Below, in pieces: positions 44,107 through 55,287 of a stretch of 64,000 nucleotides of DNA; within the stretch, counting starts at the first letter, position 1, and every line of letters starts with the position of its first letter. The translations under genes were made by a program, and so were the position numbers. Source of the stretch: JAKALD01 sp963817785 (GTDB lineage Bacteria; Pseudomonadota; Gammaproteobacteria; Burkholderiales; SG8-39); contig CAWFPL010000002.1 of the NCBI GenBank assembly GCA_963817785.1, positions 1-64,000 of the forward strand. Reading direction: 5' to 3'. The notes under the pieces were generated by a model. That model was not told the DNA's origin, did not search any database, and was given only the letters and a program-made list of their open reading frames with translations.

Positions 44107-45381
44107 GTGGGCATGACCGGGCTCGCAGCAGCGCTGCGTGACGCCGCGCGGGTCGTGGCGCACGTCGCCGCGGGTCGCAGCTTGGGCGCCGAGCTCGAGA
44201 ACCGCGTGGAAAGGGAGGGAGACGCCGCGCGCGCCGCGTTGGTGGACCTGTGCTACGGGACCCTGCGCCGCTACGGCCGCGTGCAGGCGGTACTCGCGGC
44301 GCTCTCGCATCACGAGCGCTCGGACCCGCTGGTAGCGGCGCTCATCTGGTGTTCGCTTTACGCTATTGAATCAGAACGTTACGCCGATTACACCGTGGTG
44401 GATCAGGCGGTTCGCGCGTGTGAGGCTTTGGGGCATGGCGCGGCGAAGGGTTACGTCAATGGCCTGCTGCGCGCGTGGCTGAGGCGCGACGGCGCGCTCG
44501 AGGCCCGCATCGCGGCGAACGCCGAGGCGCGCTATCAGCATCCCGGATGGTGGATCGACGCGGTGCGCCGCGACCATCCGCGTGACTGGGAGCGCGTGCT
44601 TCAAGCCGGCAACACCCATCCACCGATGTGCCTGCGGGTCAACGCACGCCGCCTCGAGCCGCAAACTTACGCCATGCGGCTCACCGCGGCGGGTCTCGCC
44701 GCGCGCCGGGTCGGGCCGGTCGCGCTGCTGCTCGACAAGCCGGTCCCCGTCGATCGTCTGCCCGGCTTCGCGCGCGGCGAGGTCTCGGTACAGGACGCCG
44801 GGGCGCAGCGCGCCGCCCCGTATCTCGACCTCGCGTCAGGGCAGCGCGTGCTCGACGCCTGTGCCGCGCCCGGCGGCAAGAGCGCCCATATCCTGGAGAC
44901 GGCCGATGTGTCGCTCACCGCGCTCGACAGCGATGCGGCGCGCATTGCGCGCATCGCGCGCAACCTTTCCAGGCTCGGCCTCGAGGCGTCGGTGAAGACC
45001 GCTGATTGCACGCGGCTCGAGAGCTGGTGGAACGGACAGCCGTTCGACCGTATCCTCGCCGATGTGCCCTGCTCCGGCTCCGGCGTGGCGCGTCGCCATC
45101 CGGACATCAAATGGCTGCGGCGCGCGGCGGACCTCGGTGCTTTTGCGTCGCGCCAGGCCGCGATCCTGGGCGCGCTTTGGCGCACCCTCGCCCCGAATGG
45201 TAAATTGCTGTATGTCACCTGCTCAGTGTTCGCGGAGGAAAACGATGCGGTGGTCGACGGGTTCGCCACGCGAACACCGGACGCGCGGCGGCTCGCGTTG
45301 CCGGCCGGCGTTCCCGCGCAGCTCCTGCCAGGCCCCGAGCACGACGGGTTTTTCTTCGCCCTGCTAGAAAAACGGTCCTGA
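44107..45381 (+). CDS. rsmB: 16S rRNA (cytosine-967 C5) methyltransferase
   Basis: This 424-residue protein has an N-terminal NusB-like domain and a C-terminal SAM methyltransferase domain with VLDACAAPGGKSAHILE. The two catalytic cysteines are in DVPCSGSG and YVTCSVFAEEN. It starts with GTG at 44107 or ATG at 44113. It is 18 bp after fmt and 11 bp before the DUF4390 gene. Confidence 0.95.
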   Translation: MGMTGLAAALRDAARVVAHVAAGRSLGAELENRVEREGDAARAALVDLCYGTLRRYGRVQAVLAALSHHERSDPLVAALIWCSLYAIESERYADYTVVDQAVRACEALGHGAAKGYVNGLLRAWLRRDGALEARIAANAEARYQHPGWWIDAVRRDHPRDWERVLQAGNTHPPMCLRVNARRLEPQTYAMRLTAAGLAARRVGPVALLLDKPVPVDRLPGFARGEVSVQDAGAQRAAPYLDLASGQRVLDACAAPGGKSAHILETADVSLTALDSDAARIARIARNLSRLGLEASVKTADCTRLESWWNGQPFDRILADVPCSGSGVARRHPDIKWLRRAADLGAFASRQAAILGALWRTLAPNGKLLYVTCSVFAEENDAVVDGFATRTPDARRLALPAGVPAQLLPGPEHDGFFFALLEKRS

Positions 45382-45392
45382 CGCGACGCGCG

Positions 45393-46010
45393 ATGCGAGG
45401 CATCGCTCTCCTGACGAAGCTTCTCGTCGTGCTCGCGTGCACTGCCGCGCTCGCGGCCCGCGCCGACGACATCGAGGTGCGCGATGCGCAGCTCGTGAAG
45501 GTCGACGAGGGACTGGTGCTCGACGCCAATTTCTCGTTCGACCTCAACCCGCGGCTCGAGGAGGCGGTGAGTAATGGCGTGCCGCTGTACTTCGTCGTCG
45601 ATTTCGAGCTGACGCGTCCGCGCTGGTGGTGGCTGGACGAAAAGACCGTGTCCAGGCGCCTGCAGTTGCGGCTTGCCTATCACGCACTGTCGCGCCAATA
45701 CCGCCTGTCGACGGGCCTGCTGCAGCAGAGCTTCGGTACGCTGCAGGAGGCACTGCAGGTGCTGCAACACGTGCGCAACTGGCTCGTGGCCGATCATGGC
45801 GTGACGCTCAGCGATACGGACTACGACGCCGCGGTGCGCATGCGGCTCGATACCACGCTGCTTCCAAAACCGTTCCAGATCAATGCGCTCACCAGCCACG
45901 AATGGCGTCTCGAGTCGCCGTGGCTGCAGTTCAAGTACCACCCGCCACCGCCGCCTCCCGCGCCGGTCGAGACGCGCGAGCCCGCTCCCTTGAGGGGTAC
46001 GCAGCAATGA
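45393..46010 (+). CDS. DUF4390 exported protein
   Basis: This 205-residue protein has a signal peptide (about residues 1-24, ending AALAARADD) and a DUF4390 core rich in Trp, Leu and Arg. The Pro-rich tail has six prolines in a row. It matches the betaproteobacterial family that always precedes the ntrY-like kinase. Its stop overlaps the kinase ATG (ATGA), implying coupling. The function is unknown; a periplasmic partner of the kinase is a reasonable hypothesis. Confidence 0.88.
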   Translation: MRGIALLTKLLVVLACTAALAARADDIEVRDAQLVKVDEGLVLDANFSFDLNPRLEEAVSNGVPLYFVVDFELTRPRWWWLDEKTVSRRLQLRLAYHALSRQYRLSTGLLQQSFGTLQEALQVLQHVRNWLVADHGVTLSDTDYDAAVRMRLDTTLLPKPFQINALTSHEWRLESPWLQFKYHPPPPPPAPVETREPAPLRGTQQ

Positions 46011-48148
46011 AGGCGCTGCTCATCATCGGCGCCGCGCTCGCGGGCGTGTTGCTGTTCCTGCTCGCCACGGCCAGCGCGAATACGTCGCTGTTCGCCGAGC
46101 ATTATCCGCTGCTGCTTGTGCTGAACGCCGCGCTCGCCGCATCGCTGTTTGCGCTGGTCGGCTGGCAGATCGCCGGGTTGATCCGCAGATACCGCGGCCG
46201 CGAGTTCGGCTCGCGCCTGACACTGCGCTTGCTGGCCCTGTTCGCAATGATGGCCGTGGCGCCGGGGCTGCTCGTCTACACGGTGTCGGTGCAGTTCCTG
46301 ACCAAGAGCATCGAATCGTGGTTCGACGTCAAGGTCGACTCCGCGCTCGAGGGCGGCATTCACCTCGGCCAGGCGGCGATCGACCAGATGCTCTCCGAGC
46401 TCGACGTCAAGGGCCGCGCCATGGCGCTCGAGCTCGGCGACCACGCGGCGGCCCAGCAAGTGACTCTGCTCAATCGGCTGCGCGAGCAGGCAGGCGTGCA
46501 GGAAGCGGTGGTGGTCACCGCGAGCGGCAGGCTCATTGCCAGCGCTACCGAGAACGTCGCGCAGTTCGTGCCCGATCTGCCTTCCGCGCAGATGCTGCGC
46601 CAGGCGCGCGGCAGCCAGAGTTATACCTTGGTCGACGCTCCGGCCGGCAAGCCCATGTCGCTACGCGTCGTCGTGCCCATCTCGGGGCTGACGCTCAGCC
46701 AGGAGCCTCGTTATCTGCAACTGCGCCAGACCCTGCCGGACTCGTTCTCGAGGAGCGCGGAGGCGGTCGAAGGCGCCTACCGCGATTACCGCGAGCTCGC
46801 CCTGTCGCGCCAGGGGCTGCGACGCATCTACATCGTAACGCTGACCCTGGCGCTGCTGATGGCGCTGTTCATCGCCATCGCGCTGGCCGTGATCCTGTCC
46901 AACCGGCTTTCCGAGCCGCTGTCGAACCTCGCGCAGGCCACCCAGGCGGTGGCGCGCGGCGACTTCAGCAAGCGAGCTCCAGTGACCAGCCGGGATGAGC
47001 TCGGGGTGCTGACCGAGTCATTCAATTCGATGACACTGCAGCTGGACGAGGCGCGCCGCGTGGTGGAGGCAAATCGCGCCGCGCTCGAGACCGCCAAAGC
47101 GCACCTCGAGAACATCCTCGCCAACCTGTCCGCGGGAGTCCTGGTATTCGACCGCGAGCTGCGACTGTCCATCTTCAACCGCGGCGCCGCCGCGATCCTC
47201 GGCGAGGAGCTGACCGGCTGCAGCGGAAAGCCGCTCGCAGAATGGAACCTGACTCTGGCCTCCTTCGCACAACCGGTGCGCCAGGAATTCATCGCCGCGG
47301 GCGGGCGGATTTGGCAGCTCGAGCTGACCCTGAAAGGCACCGGCAAGACGCTGCTGGTGCGCGGCACCGCCCTGCCTCATGCCCCCGGCGGCGGCTTCGT
47401 GCTGGTGTTCGACGACATCACACAGCTCATCCAGGCGCAGCGCGCGACCGCCTGGGCCGAGGTGGCGCGGCGCTTGGCCCACGAGATCAAGAATCCGCTT
47501 ACCCCGATCCAGCTCTCGGCCGAGCGGCTCGAGATGAAGCTCGCGGGCAAGCTGGGAGCCGAGGACGCCGAGAGTCTGCGTCGCGGCACCGAGACGATCG
47601 TGAGTCAGGTGACCGCTCTCAAGGCCATGGTCGACGATTTCCGCGACTATGCGCGCTTGCCTGCGCCGGCGCCCTCGGAGCTCGACCTGAATGCCCTGCT
47701 GGGCGAGGTTCTGGCGCTCTACGAGCACTCGAAGGCGCCGATCGCGAGGCAGCTTCAGGCGTCCCTGCCCCGGGTGTGGGCCGACTCGGCGCAAATTCGC
47801 CAAGTCATCCACAACCTGGTGCAGAACGCGCAGGACGCGATCGAGAATCGCAAGGACGCGGGCGCCGCTGCTCCCTCGATCGAGGTGCGCACCGAGCTGG
47901 CCGGCGATTGTGTGCGGATGTCGGTGTCCGACAACGGCGGCGGCTTTCCGGAGGAGCTGATGGCGCGCGTGTTCGAACCCTACGTCACCACGAAACCGCG
48001 CGGCACCGGCCTCGGGCTCGCGATCGTGAAGAAAATCGTCGACGAGCACCGCGGCACTGTGTTGATCGAAAACCACCCCAACGAAGGTGCGCGCGTGAGC
48101 GTGCTGCTGCCCACGGGCCGCGAAGACGCCGCGGCGAAGGCGGCCTGA
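46007..48148 (+). CDS. NtrY-like sensor histidine kinase
   Basis: This 713-residue membrane kinase has two or three N-terminal helices (about 1-24, 33-58, 70-98), a periplasmic sensor region at about 100-275 and another helix at about 280-303. HAMP, PAS, HisKA and HATPase domains follow. The phospho-accepting His492 is in RRLAHEIKNPLTPIQLSAER, and HNLVQNAQDAIENR and GTGLGLAIVKKIV mark the ATPase domain. NtrY homologues sense redox or nitrogen state. Its partner regulator starts 4 nt downstream. The signal is not evident. Confidence 0.92.
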   Translation: MKALLIIGAALAGVLLFLLATASANTSLFAEHYPLLLVLNAALAASLFALVGWQIAGLIRRYRGREFGSRLTLRLLALFAMMAVAPGLLVYTVSVQFLTKSIESWFDVKVDSALEGGIHLGQAAIDQMLSELDVKGRAMALELGDHAAAQQVTLLNRLREQAGVQEAVVVTASGRLIASATENVAQFVPDLPSAQMLRQARGSQSYTLVDAPAGKPMSLRVVVPISGLTLSQEPRYLQLRQTLPDSFSRSAEAVEGAYRDYRELALSRQGLRRIYIVTLTLALLMALFIAIALAVILSNRLSEPLSNLAQATQAVARGDFSKRAPVTSRDELGVLTESFNSMTLQLDEARRVVEANRAALETAKAHLENILANLSAGVLVFDRELRLSIFNRGAAAILGEELTGCSGKPLAEWNLTLASFAQPVRQEFIAAGGRIWQLELTLKGTGKTLLVRGTALPHAPGGGFVLVFDDITQLIQAQRATAWAEVARRLAHEIKNPLTPIQLSAERLEMKLAGKLGAEDAESLRRGTETIVSQVTALKAMVDDFRDYARLPAPAPSELDLNALLGEVLALYEHSKAPIARQLQASLPRVWADSAQIRQVIHNLVQNAQDAIENRKDAGAAAPSIEVRTELAGDCVRMSVSDNGGGFPEELMARVFEPYVTTKPRGTGLGLAIVKKIVDEHRGTVLIENHPNEGARVSVLLPTGREDAAAKAA

Positions 48149-48152
48149 TCCC

Positions 48153-49409
48153 ATGGCGCAGATCCTGGTGGTCGACGACGAGATCGGCATTCGCGAGCTG
48201 CTGTCGGAGATCCTGGCCGACGAGGGGCACCAGGTGCTGCTCGCCGAGAGCGCCGGCACGGCGCGTGCATCGCGCGAGCAACAGCGCCCGGACCTGGTGC
48301 TGCTCGACATCTGGATGCCGGACGCCGACGGCATCACGCTGCTCAAGGAATGGGCGGCGAGCGGCCAGCTCACCATGCCGGTGGTGATGATGTCAGGACA
48401 CGGGACCATCGAGACCGCCGTGGAGGCGACCCGCATCGGCGCCCTGGACTATCTGGAAAAGCCGATCGCGCTGCAGCGGCTTTTGGCTACGGTCAGGCGC
48501 GCACTGAGCAACCAGGAGGTACGCGGGTCGCAGCCGTTGTCGCTGCTCGCGCTGGGCCGCTCGCCCGCGCTCGCAGAGGCCAAGAAGCGCCTGGCGCAGC
48601 TGAGGCAGGTCGGTGCGCCGCTCATGCTGCGCGGCGAGCCCGGTATGCTGCCTGAGCCGTTTGCGCGCATGCTTGCGGCCTCCGGCGTGCCGTTCCTGGC
48701 CGGAGGGCCAGAGCTGCTCGCCGAGCCACCCTCGGAGCTGCTCACGCGCGCCGGCGGCGGCATCCTGTTGGTGTCGGACCTGTCGCGACTGGGGCGCGGC
48801 GAGCAGAAGAGCCTGGAGTTCGTCCTGGCGCGCGCCGAAAAGCACAAGGCGCGCGTGGTGTCGTTCTCCCCGCTCGATCCGCGCGCGCTGATCGAGAAGC
48901 ATCAGTTCGATGCCGAGCTGCTGGCCCGGCTCTCCGAGCTGATGCTGCGCCTGCCCGCGTTACGCGAGTGCGCCGAGGACGTGCCGGACGTGGCGGCACT
49001 GATGCTCGCCCAATTGGTGGAGGCGCGTGCCTGCCCGCCGCGCCGCCTGGCCGTCGCGGCGCTCAACGCGTTGCGCAACTACGCGTGGCCGGGAAACCTC
49101 GTGCAGCTCGAGAGCGTGATCAAGAACCTCGCGCTCAGCTCGCTGGAAGAGGAGGTGGGGCTCGAAGACGTCGAGCGCGTGCTTGGCGCGCAGGCGGTAC
49201 CGCGCACGCCGCCCGAGCTGGGCCTGGACCGCCCCTACCGCGAAGCGCGGGAAGCGTTCGAACGTCTGTATTTCGAGAACCTGCTCGCGCAGGAAGGCGG
49301 CAGCATGTCCCGGGTGGCGGAAAAGTCCGGCCTGGAGCGCACGCACCTCTATCGCAAGCTCAAGGCGCTCGGCTTGCCGGTAGGACGGCGCGACGAGGGC
49401 GCGGCCTGA
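48153..49409 (+). CDS. NtrX-like response regulator with degenerate sigma-54 AAA+ domain
   Basis: This 418-residue protein has an intact receiver (phospho-Asp52 in LVLLDIWMPDADG, Lys in DYLEKPI). Its C-terminal Fis-type helix-turn-helix has SMSRVAEKSGLERTHLYRKL. The middle region aligns with AAA+ activators only in its second half (ALNALRNYAWPGNLVQLESVIKN). The Walker A site reads GEPGMLPEPF instead of GESGTGKE, no Walker B DE pair is obvious, and there is no GAFTGA loop. It probably cannot hydrolyse ATP or activate sigma-54 polymerase; it may act as a DNA-binding repressor or a sigma-70 regulator. Confidence 0.9.
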   Translation: MAQILVVDDEIGIRELLSEILADEGHQVLLAESAGTARASREQQRPDLVLLDIWMPDADGITLLKEWAASGQLTMPVVMMSGHGTIETAVEATRIGALDYLEKPIALQRLLATVRRALSNQEVRGSQPLSLLALGRSPALAEAKKRLAQLRQVGAPLMLRGEPGMLPEPFARMLAASGVPFLAGGPELLAEPPSELLTRAGGGILLVSDLSRLGRGEQKSLEFVLARAEKHKARVVSFSPLDPRALIEKHQFDAELLARLSELMLRLPALRECAEDVPDVAALMLAQLVEARACPPRRLAVAALNALRNYAWPGNLVQLESVIKNLALSSLEEEVGLEDVERVLGAQAVPRTPPELGLDRPYREAREAFERLYFENLLAQEGGSMSRVAEKSGLERTHLYRKLKALGLPVGRRDEGAA

Positions 49410-49786
49410 GCCGCATTCCGGTCCATATCGTGGCGGGCGCGCCGCGTTCGGGCAAGAGCGCGCTCGTCGCGCGGCTGGTCGCGGAGCGCCCGGGGTGGCT
49501 CGGAATCGTAAACGTGCTTCCCGCGGCGGGCCCGCGCGGACTGCGCCTGGCGCCCGCGGGCTGCCCGTGCTGCACTGCGCGCCTTGCGCTCGAGCTTGTT
49601 CTGGTGCGCGCGCTCCGTGAGCTGCGCCCGACGCGCGTGCTGGTCGAGCTTGGCAATGCTGGGCACCAGGTCTTGCTGCGGCGCACGCTGTGCGCGGGAC
49701 CGCTCGCGCCTTACCTCGAGCCGGGACGTGACCTGATGTTGCCCGCTGCCAGCGCGTTGCGCGCCGAAGCGCTGGAAGCGAACTGA
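49406..49786 (+). CDS. Very small CobW/COG0523-like P-loop protein
   Basis: This protein of about 126 residues has a P-loop near the start (VAGAPRSGKSALVARLV) and a CPCC motif (AGCPCCTARL), like the metal-binding CxCC of G3E GTPases. VLVELGNAGHQ corresponds to the family switch segment. COG0523 proteins are normally 300-400 residues; the guanine-specific region and C-terminal domain are absent. No ATG is available: CTG 49406 (overlapping the ntrX stop) or GTG 49429 are the options, and only CTG keeps the first beta strand. It may be a metal-handling protein, a shortened relic or a family of its own. Confidence 0.62.
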   Translation: MSRIPVHIVAGAPRSGKSALVARLVAERPGWLGIVNVLPAAGPRGLRLAPAGCPCCTARLALELVLVRALRELRPTRVLVELGNAGHQVLLRRTLCAGPLAPYLEPGRDLMLPAASALRAEALEAN

Positions 49787-49788
49787 CT

Positions 49789-50181
49789 CTATGCGCGCAG
49801 CACGGCGATGACGAAGGCGAGCCAGCCGAGGACGAAGGCGAGGCCGCCGAACGGAGTCACCGCGCCGAGCCAGCGGGCGCCGCTCAGCACGAGAAGGTAG
49901 AGGCTGCCGGAGAACAGCAGCACGCCGGCCGCGAGCAGCCATCCGGCCGCGCGCAGCCAGAAGCTGTCGGGCAAGTGCAGGCACGCGAGTCCGACCGCGA
50001 GCAGCCCGAGCGCGTGCCAGAAGTGGTATTCGACCGCGGTGTGATAGACCGCGAGCATTTCGGCGGGCAGGCGTCCCTTGAGCGCGTGGGCGCCGAAAGC
50101 GCCCAACACGACCGCCATGGCAGCCAGCGCGGCGCCGAGGGAGAGGAATAGCCTGGCGCTCGCCGGCATCGTCGTGCCCAC
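49789..50181 (-). CDS. DUF423 membrane protein (YgdD family)
   Basis: This protein of about 130 residues has four membrane helices and the family motif LGAFGAHALKGRL near residues 26-38. HTAVEYHFWHALGLL and PFGGLAFVLGWLAF follow. DUF423 proteins are small inner-membrane proteins of unknown function. The start is GTG 50181, directly after the stop of the small upstream gene, or ATG 50169. It converges on the small P-loop gene with a 2-nt gap. Confidence 0.87.
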   Translation of the reverse strand: MGTTMPASARLFLSLGAALAAMAVVLGAFGAHALKGRLPAEMLAVYHTAVEYHFWHALGLLAVGLACLHLPDSFWLRAAGWLLAAGVLLFSGSLYLLVLSGARWLGAVTPFGGLAFVLGWLAFVIAVLRA

Positions 50182-50184
50182 GGG

Positions 50185-50280
50185 CTACCCGGTGTTTCTC
50201 TTGGCGCGCAACGGGCGCTGCGTGTCGCAGCTGCCCATGCAGATCTTGCCGCCCAGAGTGCACGTGTCGCCCTTGCCCAT
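50185..50280 (-). CDS. bTHX-like 30S ribosomal peptide (31 residues)
   Basis: The peptide begins MGKGDTCTLGGKICMGSCD and ends RPLRAKRNTG. The spacing MGKGD-x2-T-x2-GK-x3-GS-x4-RP fits the bTHX (Thx) family of short basic proteins of the small ribosomal subunit. Three cysteines (7, 14, 18) replace the usual basic or aromatic residues, which is unusual. The reading frame ends 3 nt before the GTG of the DUF423 gene, in the same frame. Alternatively it could be a small unrelated Cys peptide. Confidence 0.55.
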   Translation of the reverse strand: MGKGDTCTLGGKICMGSCDTQRPLRAKRNTG

Positions 50281-50309
50281 GCTGGTTCTCCGCAACGCTG
50301 CGCGCAAAA

Positions 50310-54038
<3,729 letters not shown>

Positions 54039-54052
54039 CCGGGGCACAAAAC

Positions 54053-54087
54053 AAAAAGCCCGTCCAGCTTGCGCAAGAAACGGGCTT
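54053..54087 (-). terminator. Terminator-like hairpin in the metH leader
   Basis: On the minus strand AAGCCCGT and ACGGGCTT pair over 8 bp around a 15-nt loop that itself contains CTTGCGCAAG. The stem is followed by TTTTTGTTTT. The T-run ends only about 10 nt before the metH ATG. No gene lies upstream that needs ending here (the rhodanese is divergent), so an attenuator or leader structure is more likely than a simple terminator. Confidence 0.6.
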
Positions 54088-54176
54088 CGAGGCACGTCTC
54101 TTTAGCGGTATTTGTTTGTCCCCGCCTTGCGGCGGCCCGGCGCCCGCAAGCTGAACATCAAATCGGCGCAGGGGGC

Positions 54177-54205
54177 AGTCTGCCGCCGAAGTCCTGTGCT
54201 GTCAA
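54177..54205 (-). promoter_or_regulatory. Possible metH promoter
   Basis: On the minus strand a perfect TTGACA (54205-54200) is followed after 17 bp by CAGACT (54182-54177), a weak -10 box. This would give a leader of about 130 nt that contains the hairpin next to metH. Confidence 0.4.
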
Positions 54206-54224
54206 CAACTTGGGGGCGCGGGCG

Positions 54225-54230
54225 TATAAT
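54225..54230 (+). promoter_or_regulatory. -10 box of the rhodanese gene
   Basis: A perfect TATAAT lies 28 bp before the rhodanese ATG. A matching -35 hexamer is poor (TCAACA at the 17-bp position), so the promoter may need an activator or rely on other contacts. Confidence 0.5.
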
Positions 54231-54258
54231 GCCGCTCCCTCGACCGAGCCCTCCCGCC

Positions 54259-54654
54259 ATGGAGCATCTCGAGCCCAAGCAAGCCCACGAGTTCCTGCAG
54301 AGCAATTCGGATGCGCTGTTCGTCGACTGCCGAAGCGAGATGGAGTACCTGTTTGTCGGTCATCCGGCCGGTGCGCTGCACGTGGCCTGGAACGACGGCC
54401 CGGACTGGGAGGTCAACCCGCACTTTGTCGGGCAAGTCAAAAGGCTCGCCGGCACCAATCACACGACGCGACCGATATTGCTGATTTGCCGCAGCGGCAA
54501 CCGCTCGCAAGAAGCGGGCGCTGCGCTCGAGCGCGCCGGGTTTACCAAGATCTATAACGTCGTGCATGGTTTCGAGGGGGAGCTGAACGAGCAGCACCGG
54601 CGTAACTCGATCGCCGGCTGGCGCTTCGAGGGCTTGCCCTGGGAGCAGTGCTGA
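54259..54654 (+). CDS. Rhodanese-like domain protein
   Basis: This 131-residue single-domain rhodanese has DALFVDCRSEMEYLFVGHPAGA near the start (in two parts) and the active-site loop LLICRSGNRSQEAG with the persulfide cysteine. NVVHGFEGEL matches the usual end of the domain. Such proteins carry sulfane sulfur to acceptors. The ATG at 54259 follows the TATAAT box; longer in-frame forms run over the promoter. It is divergent from metH, which hints at sulfur metabolism, but no direct link is visible. Confidence 0.9.
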   Translation: MEHLEPKQAHEFLQSNSDALFVDCRSEMEYLFVGHPAGALHVAWNDGPDWEVNPHFVGQVKRLAGTNHTTRPILLICRSGNRSQEAGAALERAGFTKIYNVVHGFEGELNEQHRRNSIAGWRFEGLPWEQC

Positions 54655-54837
54655 GCGTGCAGCGAGGCGAAGGCTCGCTTGCCGCCGGATTTTCCCGGCG
54701 CTCGCTTGCCTCGTGGGAACACTCGTCGCGGTGCTGCCTGCGCCGGGGCGCACGCGCCAAACCTTTTAAGCAGTGCAGGCATCGACCGGGGTGCGAGGCG
54801 CGCCCGCGCCCGTAAATCGTAATTAAGATGCGGCATC
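54655..54837. other. Intergenic region without a recognised gene
   Basis: This is a 183-bp gap between the rhodanese and thioesterase genes. Two similar GCTCGCTTGCC segments occur, about 30 bp apart, along with a GCCGG/CCGGC stem without a T-run. A GTG-started frame of about 50 codons exists but has no recognisable product. The A/T-rich end (GTAAATCGTAATTAAG) is probably the thioesterase promoter or leader. Confidence 0.5.
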
Positions 54838-55278
54838 ATGGCTGACAGCGAATTCGAATCGATCACGGGCAAGTTCGCCTGCGAGGTGCATTGGGGCGAC
54901 TGCGACCCGGCGGGCATCATCTTCTATCCGACTTACTTTCGCTGGTTCGACGCGGCGACCTGGAACTTCTTCGCCCAGGCGGGCTACGATGTGAAGCGCA
55001 TGCGCGCCGAGCAGCTGGCGATGCCGCTGGTCGCGGCGCAGTGCGAGTTCCGGGCCTCGCCGGTGCACGGCGACCGATGCGAAGTGCAGTCGCGAATCTC
55101 GCGTTGGGGCGGCAAGTCGTTCATCGTCGCTCACCGCGTGGTGCGCGACGATGGCACACTGCTCGCCGAGGGCGCAGAGACGCGCGTCTGGAGCCGCCGC
55201 GCGACGGGTCCAGGCAGCCCGATGAAGGGCGAGCCGATCGGCGAAGAGGTCAAGGTGCTGTTCCGGGTGAATGCCTAG
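54838..55278 (+). CDS. Acyl-CoA thioesterase, 4-hydroxybenzoyl-CoA thioesterase family
   Basis: This 146-residue hot-dog-fold thioesterase has the family motif WGDCDPAGIIFYPTYFRWFD, with the active-site Asp. The match to the 4-HBT subfamily is close. It would hydrolyse aromatic or short acyl-CoA. Placed near the 4-hydroxybenzoyl-CoA reductase and ligase genes, it may release trapped CoA when the pathway backs up. The next gene starts 9 nt downstream. Confidence 0.87.
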   Translation: MADSEFESITGKFACEVHWGDCDPAGIIFYPTYFRWFDAATWNFFAQAGYDVKRMRAEQLAMPLVAAQCEFRASPVHGDRCEVQSRISRWGGKSFIVAHRVVRDDGTLLAEGAETRVWSRRATGPGSPMKGEPIGEEVKVLFRVNA

Positions 55279-55287
55279 GCAGGGGAC

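Noticed and set aside
54039..54240. Known riboswitch (SAH, SAM or cobalamin) upstream of metH
   Set aside because: I could not find a B12 box or the conserved SAH/SAM cores by eye. Only a terminator-like hairpin is supported; a covariance search would be needed.
54661..54820. Short GTG-started frame of about 50 codons between rhodanese and thioesterase
   Set aside because: It has no Shine-Dalgarno, no recognisable product and a repeat-like, Arg/Cys-rich composition.
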